Assembly (NCBI GenBank): GCA_004555055.1
Contig: SFJN01000160.1
Span: forward strand, 1-6,050
Source of the DNA: Bacteroidales bacterium
GTDB lineage: Bacteria; Bacteroidota; Bacteroidia; Bacteroidales; Bacteroidaceae
Length of the DNA stretch: 6,050 nucleotides
Reading direction: 5' to 3'
Each line of letters begins with the position of its first letter. Position 1 is the first letter of the stretch. The notes under the pieces were generated by a model, which saw only the letters and a program-made list of their open reading frames with translations, was not told the DNA's origin and made no database searches. The position numbers and the translations under genes were made by a program. Shown here piece by piece: positions 1 through 6,050 of this stretch.

Positions 1-150
1 GGTGATACTGATGAAATACGGAAGTCCCAATGCGGCATAGGGGGCAATGGTGTATGCACAAAGCCCCCCCCATCTCGTCTGACCATACAAAGACACAACT
101 AAACTATCCCCAAAAAACAATATCCAATCATTCATTAAAACGAACAAATT
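1..150. other. Upstream region of the first gene, no supported CDS
   Basis: I see no complete gene here. One short open frame runs into the window from the left and stops at the TAG at 38-40 (about 13 codons, ending ...YGSPNAA). It could be the end of an upstream gene but is too short to call. The last 80 bases are A-rich, as is usual before Bacteroidota genes. I found no TAnnTTTG -7 box on the plus strand, unlike the region before the second gene. The first gene's promoter is therefore degenerate, of another type, or outside the window. Confidence 0.5.
40..71. other. GC hairpin with adjoining run of eight C
   Basis: GGGGGC (40-45) can pair with GCCCCC (63-68), and a small inner GTG/CAC stem lies between them. 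The C run extends from 64 to 71. No T tract follows on either strand, so it is not a standard intrinsic terminator. It could still be a 3'-end structure for an upstream transcript ending at the TAG at 38-40, or a leader structure of the first gene. The homopolymer is a potential slippage site. Role unknown. Confidence 0.3.
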
Positions 151-2601
151 ATGAAGAATCTTTTCTTTTCGTTTGTTGCAGTTGTAGTGGCTTTCTTCGC
201 TTCGATGAGCGCTTCGGCTTTCGAAATTGCCGTCACCCCCTCTCCCGGACAGGCGGAAAGCATCGGCGCACTCAGCTTTGTGAATGCCGAAGACGGCGGT
301 CCCATCTGCCTCAACTACGACTACAGTAAGGCTGTAACCCTTTCGCTCGAGGGTGAAGGGGTGGTAAGGACCTTCGATTGCAACGCCTTCGATGTGATCA
401 GCACGGGAAATTATCCCAACTGGACGCCTGTAGAATGGTATGTCTACAATTTCGGAGAGGGTGTCACCAAACCCGGAAGCTACACGCTGACTGTTCCCGC
501 CGGCTTCTTCAGCGACTGCAATGGCAGCAGCAACAGCGAGGTCGAGTACCACTACACCATTGCCGCAGGTACCGCGCTCGACGTGACCCCTACGCCCGGT
601 GAGGTGGAAAGCCTCAAGGACTTCCGCATCTCCAATGCCGCAGGACTTGTGCTTGCCGAGGGCTGCAAGGTCAGACTCCTTGACATGCTTGGTGCTACAG
701 TGGTGGAATTCGCAGGCTCCGATATGGAAGCCGATTGGGGTGCCCACCAGAGTCTGCCCGATGCCTGGACATTCAGCATCGACGAAACCTTCGTCGCTCC
801 CGGCACGTACACCCTCGTGGCTGCCGAAGGTGCGTTCCTCATCGGCGAAAACCAGCTCCCCAGCGAGGCCCTCAACGTGGAATACACCATCCCCGGCGAA
901 CCCGTGGTCAACGACATTGCGTTGGCACAGAAACTCGCTGCATCGTACACGGCTACGCAACATGGCGAATCGTGCAACAACGATTCGTACGAACTCCTGC
1001 CCTACGAAAGGTCGTACAAGGCAGAAATTTCGGCCGACGGCGAATATATCTATATCACCAACCTCTGCGACTTCGGCAGCCAGTTTTTCATTTACGGTGT
1101 GGTAAACGGTGCATCGCGCAAGGTTTACTTCAGCCAGCAGAGCCTCTTCCTCGGTTGGAACAGAGTAATCGTCAAGGGTGCCGAAGATGCGTCATTTACC
1201 GCCACCATCAGCGATGACTTCCAGACGCTGACCTTCGACGATTTCAACATCATGTTCGGCGAGGACCTTTACGAAAGCGTCAAGTCGCTTGTCCTCACAC
1301 GTATGCCGGATCCCGTGGTAGAATGGACCGTCAGCGGAACTACACACTGGACAACCGATGCCGGCAACACCTCGGCTTATGTGGCGGACAATGCCAACAT
1401 CACCCTTACCAAGTTCGTCCAGGGCGAAGATGTCCACTACGAGCTTACCTGCTTCGGCGGCACCTACGATTACCCCACGCTCGTGAAGTTCAACGTGAAC
1501 GAGGACGGTACCCTCAACTTCCTCAATCCCACCTATAGTACGATGTTCTACGACTGCGTGAATTATTACGATGACTCCGTAGCTGTATACCCCTATGACG
1601 AAGAGGGCAATCCCGCATCGGGAATCGAGGGCGATGCCAATGGCGGAAAGCTTTCCGTACGCTATGAATACTATGCACAGTATTGGAATTCCGTACCTGA
1701 CGAGAACGGCAGCATCACCTTCAAGTGGGGCGACTACAATGTGCCTGAAATTGAGTTCACCACCGATCCCGAAGACGGTAGCGTAGTGAAGAGCTTCAAC
1801 CGCATTGTCTATACTTTCACAAACGCAACAGTTGCCGACTGCAACTTCAACGGTTACAAGGTGACCATCGTTGACGAAGAGGGCAATGTAGCCAGCGACA
1901 ACGTCGGTCTTGCATGGGGTGCCGGATTGAACCAGCTTGCCGTAAACTGCAATACCGTTTCCAAGCCCGGTACCTACACCATTACCATCCGCAAGGGTTC
2001 TGTAATCCTCGATGGCAAGAAGGTAGACCAGGATATCGTCATCACCCTCACCATCGCCGCAGCATGGGACGGCACAGTCGTCCTGCCCGAAAGCGTAACT
2101 ACCGTGGACGACCTGCTCAATGTGCCTGTCGACTTCCTCTATGCCGGCGATGTTGAGGTTTCCGGCTTTGGCGTCCTCGGTGCGGTATTCGATACCGACG
2201 GTGATGTCTACGCCCTCCTCTTCACCGATGGTGTAAATGACTTTGCAGGAAGTGTGGATACCGAAGGTGAGGTTGCCAACGTACACTTCGCAAAGATGTC
2301 CGACCTTAAGGCCTCCATCGGCAGCGCAGCAGATGCCTATGCACAGCGCATCGGCGGATTCGTACAGCCCGAAATCGGAAAGGCAACACTTTACATCTGT
2401 CCCAAGAGCTTCGTTGTCGACGGTAAGGTTTATGCCGAAAGCATCTGCAAGACCTATACTGTTGCAGGCTCCGGCCAGGCTACCGGCATCGATGGCATCA
2501 CCACCGATTCTGAGGCTACCTACTACGACTTCCTCGGCCGTCGAACTGCAGCACCTGGAAAGGGTCTCGTAATTAAGAATGGTGTGAAGGTTGCAAAGTA
2601 A
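151..2601 (+). CDS. Secreted multidomain Ig-like/beta-module protein, 816 aa, function unknown
   Basis: I do not recognise a named gene; the function is unknown. The ATG at 151 is preferred because it opens directly into a clear Sec signal peptide: a Lys at position 2, then a hydrophobic stretch to about residue 18, with likely cleavage after Ala23 (S-A-S-A before F24). No Cys follows the site, so it is not a lipoprotein. The start has no Shine-Dalgarno, only an A-rich leader. By eye the domains are: Ig-like 1 (24-139); Ig-like 2 (142-248), both opening with V-T-P-x-P-G and containing P-G-(S/T)-Y-T-L near their ends; a module of about 270 residues (257-527) homologous to the two modules of the downstream protein and ending in D-E-N-G-S-I-T-F-K-W-G; Ig-like 3 (about 531-636, with P-G-T-Y-T-I-T-I); a C-terminal beta domain (639-775) containing AQRIGGF and ICPKSF; a linker; and a tail from Y791 with LGRR and a KG-x-x-I-x-NG pattern ending at K816. 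It has 12 Cys against 3 in its neighbour. The tail resembles those on exported Bacteroidales proteins and may be a short sorting signal, possibly type IX-related; that is inference. An extracellular binding or structural role is likely. Confidence 0.9.
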   Translation: MKNLFFSFVAVVVAFFASMSASAFEIAVTPSPGQAESIGALSFVNAEDGGPICLNYDYSKAVTLSLEGEGVVRTFDCNAFDVISTGNYPNWTPVEWYVYNFGEGVTKPGSYTLTVPAGFFSDCNGSSNSEVEYHYTIAAGTALDVTPTPGEVESLKDFRISNAAGLVLAEGCKVRLLDMLGATVVEFAGSDMEADWGAHQSLPDAWTFSIDETFVAPGTYTLVAAEGAFLIGENQLPSEALNVEYTIPGEPVVNDIALAQKLAASYTATQHGESCNNDSYELLPYERSYKAEISADGEYIYITNLCDFGSQFFIYGVVNGASRKVYFSQQSLFLGWNRVIVKGAEDASFTATISDDFQTLTFDDFNIMFGEDLYESVKSLVLTRMPDPVVEWTVSGTTHWTTDAGNTSAYVADNANITLTKFVQGEDVHYELTCFGGTYDYPTLVKFNVNEDGTLNFLNPTYSTMFYDCVNYYDDSVAVYPYDEEGNPASGIEGDANGGKLSVRYEYYAQYWNSVPDENGSITFKWGDYNVPEIEFTTDPEDGSVVKSFNRIVYTFTNATVADCNFNGYKVTIVDEEGNVASDNVGLAWGAGLNQLAVNCNTVSKPGTYTITIRKGSVILDGKKVDQDIVITLTIAAAWDGTVVLPESVTTVDDLLNVPVDFLYAGDVEVSGFGVLGAVFDTDGDVYALLFTDGVNDFAGSVDTEGEVANVHFAKMSDLKASIGSAADAYAQRIGGFVQPEIGKATLYICPKSFVVDGKVYAESICKTYTVAGSGQATGIDGITTDSEATYYDFLGRRTAAPGKGLVIKNGVKVAK

Positions 2602-2623
2602 AGACCTTCCCAAGCGTTAAAGG

Positions 2624-2641
2624 GCCTTGCCAAAGCAAGGC
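2624..2641 (+). other. 3'-UTR hairpin after the first gene
   Basis: GCCTTGC (2624-2630) and GCAAGGC (2635-2641) form a perfect 7-bp stem with a CAAA tetraloop, 22 bases after the TAA stop. It is followed by TGAATAAAA and not by a T run, so it is not itself a terminator. It may protect the mRNA 3' end. Its 3' arm (GCAAGG) could alternatively pair with CCTTG in the next hairpin (2666-2670), which would compete with the terminator stem. Confidence 0.55.
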
Positions 2642-2657
2642 TGAATAAAATCCACTG

Positions 2658-2698
2658 GCGCGTCTCCTTGTTATCATACAAGGCAGACGCGCTTTTTT
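2658..2698 (+). terminator. Strong intrinsic (Rho-independent) terminator
   Basis: The 5' arm at 2658-2671 is GCGCGTCT plus CCTTGT. The 3' arm at 2678-2692 is ACAAGG, one unpaired C (2684), then AGACGCGC. This gives 8 + 6 bp with one bulge and a 6-nt loop. Six T follow at 2693-2698. It lies 56 bases after the first gene's stop and should end that transcript, separating it from the gene at 3031. Confidence 0.92.
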
Positions 2699-2838
2699 GT
2701 AAGGTCATGGACCAAACCGGAGTTTTGCCCTCCACGCATAGAGTAGGGAGACAATAAGGATGGAGGCTATATCAAGCTGGCAAAACATGCGCATGAGAAC
2801 CATCTGTTGCTGATAGTTTGCTTATTTTTCATCAAAAC
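2699..2838. other. Intergenic stretch without recognisable features
   Basis: The only ATG frames I found are 16-17 codons long (from 2707 and 2760) and show no family resemblance. A 6-bp inverted repeat (CCTCCA at 2729-2734, TGGAGG at 2761-2766) with a 26-base loop is too weak to call. I see no riboswitch, tRNA or known small-RNA pattern. Base composition becomes AT-rich from about 2815 as the promoter region is approached. Confidence 0.6.
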
Positions 2839-2855
2839 ATGACACATTTTGTCAT
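2839..2855. promoter_or_regulatory. Palindrome, candidate operator
   Basis: ATGACA, five bases, TGTCAT: a perfect 6-bp dyad with a 5-bp spacer, typical in form of a dimeric helix-turn-helix regulator site. It lies 26 bp upstream of the TTG element of the promoter at 2881, where an activator could sit. Its centre (2847) is about 21.5 bp, or two helical turns, from the centre of the second palindrome. The regulator is unknown; the link to regulation is inferred from position and symmetry. Confidence 0.4.
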
Positions 2856-2862
2856 ATTTTGG

Positions 2863-2874
2863 CGAAAATTTTCG
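2863..2874. promoter_or_regulatory. Second palindrome next to the promoter
   Basis: CGAAAATTTTCG is a perfect 12-bp palindrome ending 6 bp before the TTG element at 2881. Its A4T4 core is the kind of tract that bends DNA, so it may act as an operator, an UP-like element or an architectural element. The AT-rich setting makes chance palindromes more likely, so confidence is moderate to low. Confidence 0.35.
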
Positions 2875-2880
2875 TTTTTA

Positions 2881-2912
2881 TTGGCACTTTTCCGAAAACT
2901 TACTTAAATTTG
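2881..2912 (+). promoter_or_regulatory. Bacteroidota-type sigma promoter of the second gene
   Basis: TAAATTTG at 2905-2912 is a perfect match to the Bacteroidota -7 consensus TAnnTTTG. TTG at 2881-2883 lies 21 bases upstream, which fits the -33 element of this sigma class. Transcription would start near 2918-2920, giving a leader of about 110 nt before the ATG at 3031. The leader contains only weak stems (ACCC/GGGT at 2963-2975; GAAAAT/ATTTTC at 2983-3010) and a three-codon ATG frame at 2970-2981. Promoter motif family: established knowledge; use here: inferred. Confidence 0.75.
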
Positions 2913-3030
2913 CCACATAGAAAAGCAGACTACTTTATATTTCTCCCCTCTTACGTTTCAAGACCCTCTATGGGTGATTAGTGAAAATCTATTACATCTA
3001 TACTATTTTCTACCTAAAAACACAGGCAAT

Positions 3031-5988
3031 ATGAAAAAGTCATTTCTTTCATTTGTGGCTGTCATCGTGGGCTTCTTCGTTTCGTTGGAGCTTTCTGCAT
3101 TCAAACTGACAGTTTCTCCGGAACCCGGTGAAGTGGAAAGTCTGTCGTCCCTTACGTTTTACAACGAAACGTCAGGCAAGCAACTTTACGACAGTGGCAA
3201 TTATGCTAAACTCATTACCGTCTGCAAGGAAGACGGCACAGAATTGAAGAGTTTTCATTTCGGAAACTTCGTGGCTGGCGACGGCTTCCTTTACAGAACC
3301 CTCACCGAAGAGGCTTTCGGCGACCCCATCACCGAGGCGGGCACCTACTATGTAAAGGTACCTGCAGGTTTCTTCAACCAAAACTTCCTTGGTACTTATC
3401 AATGCGAAGAGCAGACCTTCACCTACACCGTTACCGGTAATGGTGGCGGAGGCGGAGGGACTGTGGACCCCAATCCCGAACCTGGAGGCTCCAACCTTAC
3501 CGCTGCCGAGATTGCCGCGAAACTTGTCGGCGACTACATCACCAAGCGTTCCGGCGAAACCCGCATCAGTGCCGGCAACTACGAAGCTTATTCCAAGGAA
3601 TACGAAAACTCCATCATAGCCGAAGGCGACGACATCATCATCATCAATGCCGATGGCAACGGAAACAACTTCCGCGGTATCATCGACCCCGAAAAGATGA
3701 CCGTCTACTTCGACCGTCCAAACATGTCCTACTGGTGGACCGGAAACTCCTCGCAGGACTACAGCACCGGCTTCTATGCCGAGATTGGCGAGGACTTCAA
3801 CAGCCTCACCTTCGAAGAGTGGCACAAGGTATACAACAATACCAATTGGGAAAGCTCCACCTCGCACGTCATGACCAAACTTGCCGAACGCGTCCTCGTA
3901 TGGGAGGTGGAAGGCGACATTAACTGGACGCTTGCCGATGGCACACCATCTTACTACATCTCTGACCTTGAGGGCGTAAAACTCGCCAAATACACACGCG
4001 GTGACGAGGTTTCATACAAACTCGAAAAACTCGGTGGTGCGTATTACAATGCCCCCTCCATGGAATTCAAGGTAGTTGACGGTAAGATTGCACCCACAAA
4101 CTGGGGTGAATACCAGCGCTATCTCTACGTACAGAGCAGCTTCGACATGGTAAAACCCCTGGTGGAGAACTCATCCTTTAATGGCGACGAGAAGGGCGGT
4201 AAGTTCACCTTCGCCTACGACCACTACGATGCCTATTACAGCAGTTATCCCGACGAGAGCGGCACCATGACTTTCATTTGGGGTAATGGACCCGTCCTTA
4301 CCGCTGCTGAGATTGCCCAAAAACTCGTCGGTGACTATGTCACCAAACGTTCCGGTGAAACACGCATCAGCGCTGGCAACTACCAAGCATATACGAAGGA
4401 ATACGAAAACTCCATCATAGCCGAAGGCGACGACATCATCATCATCAATGCCGACGGCAACGGAAACAACTTCCGCGGTATCATCGACCCCGAAAAGATG
4501 ACCGTTTACTTCGACCGTCCAAACATCTCCTACTACTGGACCGGCAACTCCTCGCAGGACTACAGCACCGGCTTCTATGCCGAGATTGCCGAGGACTTCA
4601 ACAGCCTCACCTTCGAAGAGTGGCACAAGGTTTACAACAACGCCAATTGGGAAAGCTCCACCTCGCACGTCATGACCAAACTTGCCGAACTCGTGCTTGA
4701 ATGGGAGACTGAAGGCAACATCGCCTGGACCGGTGCCGACGGCAAATCGTCCTGGTATGTCTCTGACCTCCAGGGTGTGAAGTTTGCCAAGTACACACGC
4801 GGCGACGAGGTTTCATACAAACTCGAAAAACTCGGTGGTTCGTATTACAACGCCCCCTCCATGGAATTCAAGGTTGTTGACGGAAAGTTAGTACCCACAA
4901 ACTGGGGTGGCTACCAGCGTTACCTCTACGTCGAGAACGGTTACGACATGCTTAAGCCACAGGTGGAAAATTCCACCATTGAAGGTGATGCCGAGGGTGG
5001 TATGTTCTCCTTCGCCTACGACTATTACACATACTATTACAGCACTTACCCCGACGAGAGCGGAACGATGACCTTCACATGGGGAACGTACATCAAGGAA
5101 CCCGAAGTGGAGCCCTTCCTCCCCGAGTATGTCTCAGACCCCGCTGAAGGCAGCGTACTCAATACGCAACTCGTCAACGACATCAGCATTGAGTTCCCCG
5201 GATATGTGGATATCTACTACGGCTATGGCTCCAAGATTGAGGTGAAGGACGCCGAGGGCAATGACCTCTATACCAATGCCTATTTCGAATTCCGAGACTA
5301 CAACTACAGCAAGCTCTACATCACCAACCTCGGACTCGTCGATCCCGGTACCTACACCGTCGTCGTTAAGGGAGGCTCGCTATTTGTAACCTCCGACTGG
5401 AGCAGTTACCAGAACATCACGGAAGACATTGCTGTCACCTTCACCATCGAGCACGAATGGGACGGCAGCGTAGTGCTCCCCGACTATGTAACAACAACAG
5501 ACGAGCTCCTCGAACTCCCTGTAACCTTCCCCGATGCCCGTGAGGTTGCCGTGACCAACTTTGGAGCCCTCGGTGCCATATTTGACGAAACCGGCAGCAT
5601 CTTCGCACTGCTCTTCCCCGAAGCAAATGCCGGTGGAGTGGAGGTTGACGGCGCCACTGCCAATGTACGCTTCGAAAAGATGAGCACCCTCCGCGCCCAA
5701 AATGCCACACTTGCAGAAAGCCTGGCACAGCGCATTGGAGGCTTCGTAGAGCCTGAGACTGGAGTGGCAACCGTATTCATCTGCCCCAAATCGTTCAAGG
5801 TCAACGGAACACTGTATACAGAGGCCATTACCAAAACCTACGAAGTAGCAGGTAGCGGTCTGAGCACTGGCATTGAAGCTGTTGAGAACGGCGACGACAA
5901 TGCGGCCATCTACAATCTCCATGGTCGTAGAATCACTTCTGCTACTAAGGGCATCGTCATCCGCAACGGTGTGAAAGAGATAAAGTAA
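3031..5988 (+). CDS. Secreted paralogue with two tandem modules, 985 aa, function unknown
   Basis: I do not recognise a named gene; it is a paralogue of the protein encoded at 151-2601. The frame is open further upstream (a GTG at 2974), but the ATG at 3031 is chosen because it opens a signal peptide nearly matching the paralogue's (S-F-V-A-V at residues 7-11, F-F at 15-16, cleavage after Ala23 before F24). The upstream 19 residues would only bury it. There is no lipobox Cys. Domains by eye: one Ig-like domain (24-135, with V-S-P-E-P-G and A-G-T-Y-Y-V); a linker with six Gly (138-143) and a Pro/Glu-rich segment; module 1 (156-418); module 2 (423-685), about 84% identical to module 1; Ig-like domain (697-808, with P-G-T-Y-T-V-V-V); C-terminal beta domain (810-943, with AQRIGGF and ICPKSF), about half identical to the paralogue's; then a tail from I960 with HGRR and KG-x-x-I-x-NG ending at K985. 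The modules carry no Cys and are rich in Tyr and Trp. No catalytic motif was seen. It has its own promoter. Likely exported to the surface or periplasm; a binding role is inference. Confidence 0.9.
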   Translation: MKKSFLSFVAVIVGFFVSLELSAFKLTVSPEPGEVESLSSLTFYNETSGKQLYDSGNYAKLITVCKEDGTELKSFHFGNFVAGDGFLYRTLTEEAFGDPITEAGTYYVKVPAGFFNQNFLGTYQCEEQTFTYTVTGNGGGGGGTVDPNPEPGGSNLTAAEIAAKLVGDYITKRSGETRISAGNYEAYSKEYENSIIAEGDDIIIINADGNGNNFRGIIDPEKMTVYFDRPNMSYWWTGNSSQDYSTGFYAEIGEDFNSLTFEEWHKVYNNTNWESSTSHVMTKLAERVLVWEVEGDINWTLADGTPSYYISDLEGVKLAKYTRGDEVSYKLEKLGGAYYNAPSMEFKVVDGKIAPTNWGEYQRYLYVQSSFDMVKPLVENSSFNGDEKGGKFTFAYDHYDAYYSSYPDESGTMTFIWGNGPVLTAAEIAQKLVGDYVTKRSGETRISAGNYQAYTKEYENSIIAEGDDIIIINADGNGNNFRGIIDPEKMTVYFDRPNISYYWTGNSSQDYSTGFYAEIAEDFNSLTFEEWHKVYNNANWESSTSHVMTKLAELVLEWETEGNIAWTGADGKSSWYVSDLQGVKFAKYTRGDEVSYKLEKLGGSYYNAPSMEFKVVDGKLVPTNWGGYQRYLYVENGYDMLKPQVENSTIEGDAEGGMFSFAYDYYTYYYSTYPDESGTMTFTWGTYIKEPEVEPFLPEYVSDPAEGSVLNTQLVNDISIEFPGYVDIYYGYGSKIEVKDAEGNDLYTNAYFEFRDYNYSKLYITNLGLVDPGTYTVVVKGGSLFVTSDWSSYQNITEDIAVTFTIEHEWDGSVVLPDYVTTTDELLELPVTFPDAREVAVTNFGALGAIFDETGSIFALLFPEANAGGVEVDGATANVRFEKMSTLRAQNATLAESLAQRIGGFVEPETGVATVFICPKSFKVNGTLYTEAITKTYEVAGSGLSTGIEAVENGDDNAAIYNLHGRRITSATKGIVIRNGVKEIK
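3496..4284 (+). repeat. Tandem module copy 1 (789 bp; 801-bp period)
   Basis: Encodes residues 156-418, from L-T-A-A-E-I-A to M-T-F-I-W-G. Every landmark recurs exactly 801 bp later, with no indels between copies. The first half (after the K-L-V-G-D-Y opening) has the alternating pattern of a small beta-barrel or lipocalin-like fold (D-D-I-I-I-I-N-A-D-G, then D-P-E-K-M-T-V-Y-F). The second half starts near W-E-V-E-G and ends in Y-P-D-E-S-G-T-M-T-F. The fold assignment is a guess from strand pattern only. Confidence 0.9.
4297..5085 (+). repeat. Tandem module copy 2
   Basis: Encodes residues 423-685. Against copy 1 I count about 42 differences in 263 residues. Differences are uneven at DNA level: 4402-4690 differs from 3601-3889 at only 10 of 289 positions, while 4297-4401 differs at 17 of 105, and the stretch just after 4690 is diverged most. 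A second conserved patch pairs 3991-4086 with 4792-4887 (5 differences in 96). The copies are joined by a four-residue linker (NGPV). Confidence 0.9.
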
Positions 5989-6050
5989 AGCAACTTGATA
6001 ATAGGACAGGGACCACAGTGCAATAAACACTCGGCCTTTTCCCCCCAAAT
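5989..6050. other. 3' flank of the second gene, no clear terminator
   Basis: These 62 bases hold no coding frame. The only stem is a weak 4-bp AGTG/CACT (6017-6031), without a T run directly after it. The terminator of the second gene may lie beyond the window, or the gene may be co-transcribed with what follows. Confidence 0.5.

Noticed and set aside
2..40. 3' end of an upstream gene
   Set aside because: Only 13 codons are visible and they match nothing I recognise, so it is mentioned but not called as a CDS.
2188..2223. Possible calcium-binding loop (FDTDGDV) in the C-terminal domain of the first protein
   Set aside because: The paralogue has FDETGSI at the same place and lacks the acidic pattern; a single D-x-D-G-D is too weak.
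1192..2613. Long antisense open frame (473 codons) opposite the first gene
   Set aside because: It is aligned codon-for-codon with the sense gene, so it stays open simply because the gene avoids TTA, CTA and TCA codons; it ends exactly at the TCA serine codon at 1192-1194. Its product shows no signal peptide or family resemblance, while the sense protein has clear architecture.
2707..2814. Small ORFs (16-17 codons) in the intergenic region
   Set aside because: No conserved features and chance-level length; the AAGG before the one at 2760 is not a useful start signal in this phylum.
2974..3030. GTG at 2974 as the start of the second gene
   Set aside because: It would add 19 residues before a textbook signal peptide; the ATG at 3031 aligns exactly with the start of the paralogue.
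3172..4668. Two antisense frames with similar products (MRGGAFPIG starts) opposite the second gene
   Set aside because: Their similarity merely reflects the tandem repeat on the sense strand, and they are again codon-aligned shadows.
3496..5085. CRISPR array or mobile element as the source of the repeat
   Set aside because: The repeat is two in-frame 789-bp coding copies with no spacers, terminal inverted repeats or transposase; it is an intragenic domain duplication.
6017..6031. Hairpin after the second gene as a terminator
   Set aside because: Only 4 bp of stem and no T run immediately downstream.
5380..6048. Antisense frame of 222 codons over the 3' end of the second gene
   Set aside because: A codon-aligned shadow of the conserved C-terminal domain; no promoter or recognisable protein features.

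Overview
The window looks like a piece of a Bacteroidales chromosome (Prevotella-like or a related gut or oral lineage). Four things support this. A perfect Bacteroidota-type -7 box (TAnnTTTG) with a matching TTG element lies upstream of the second gene. Neither start codon has a Shine-Dalgarno sequence; both sit behind AT-rich leaders. Both proteins are large, secreted and built of beta-rich modules. Both end in a short tail of the type 'Y-x-L/F-x-GRR ... KG-x-x-I-x-NG-x-K' that is common on exported proteins of this order. The genus cannot be fixed from the sequence alone.

Layout: positions 1-150 hold no convincing gene, only a GC hairpin and a run of eight C. Positions 151-2601 (+) encode an 816-residue secreted protein. 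Positions 2602-3030 are intergenic: a 7-bp hairpin, a strong intrinsic terminator (2658-2698), a featureless stretch, two palindromes (2839-2855 and 2863-2874), a Bacteroidota promoter (2881-2912) and a leader of about 110 nt. Positions 3031-5988 (+) encode a 985-residue paralogue. The last 62 bases are non-coding and show no clear terminator.

The two proteins are diverged paralogues assembled from the same parts. Each has a very similar signal peptide, N-terminal Ig-like domain(s), a module of about 265 residues, another Ig-like domain, a conserved C-terminal beta domain and the short tail. The first protein has two N-terminal Ig-like domains and one module. The second has one N-terminal Ig-like domain, a Gly-rich linker and two tandem modules in exact 801-bp register. 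Neither has a lipobox Cys, so both are predicted to be soluble exported or surface proteins, not lipoproteins. I recognise no catalytic motif. A binding, adhesin or structural surface role is the most that can be inferred.

The terminator between the genes and the private promoter of the second gene indicate separate transcription units, so the pair may be expressed independently. The most notable features are the 801-bp tandem duplication with mosaic identity (a nearly identical core inside diverged flanks, suggesting gene conversion or strong local constraint), the module-number difference between neighbouring paralogues, and the paired palindromes just upstream of the second promoter.
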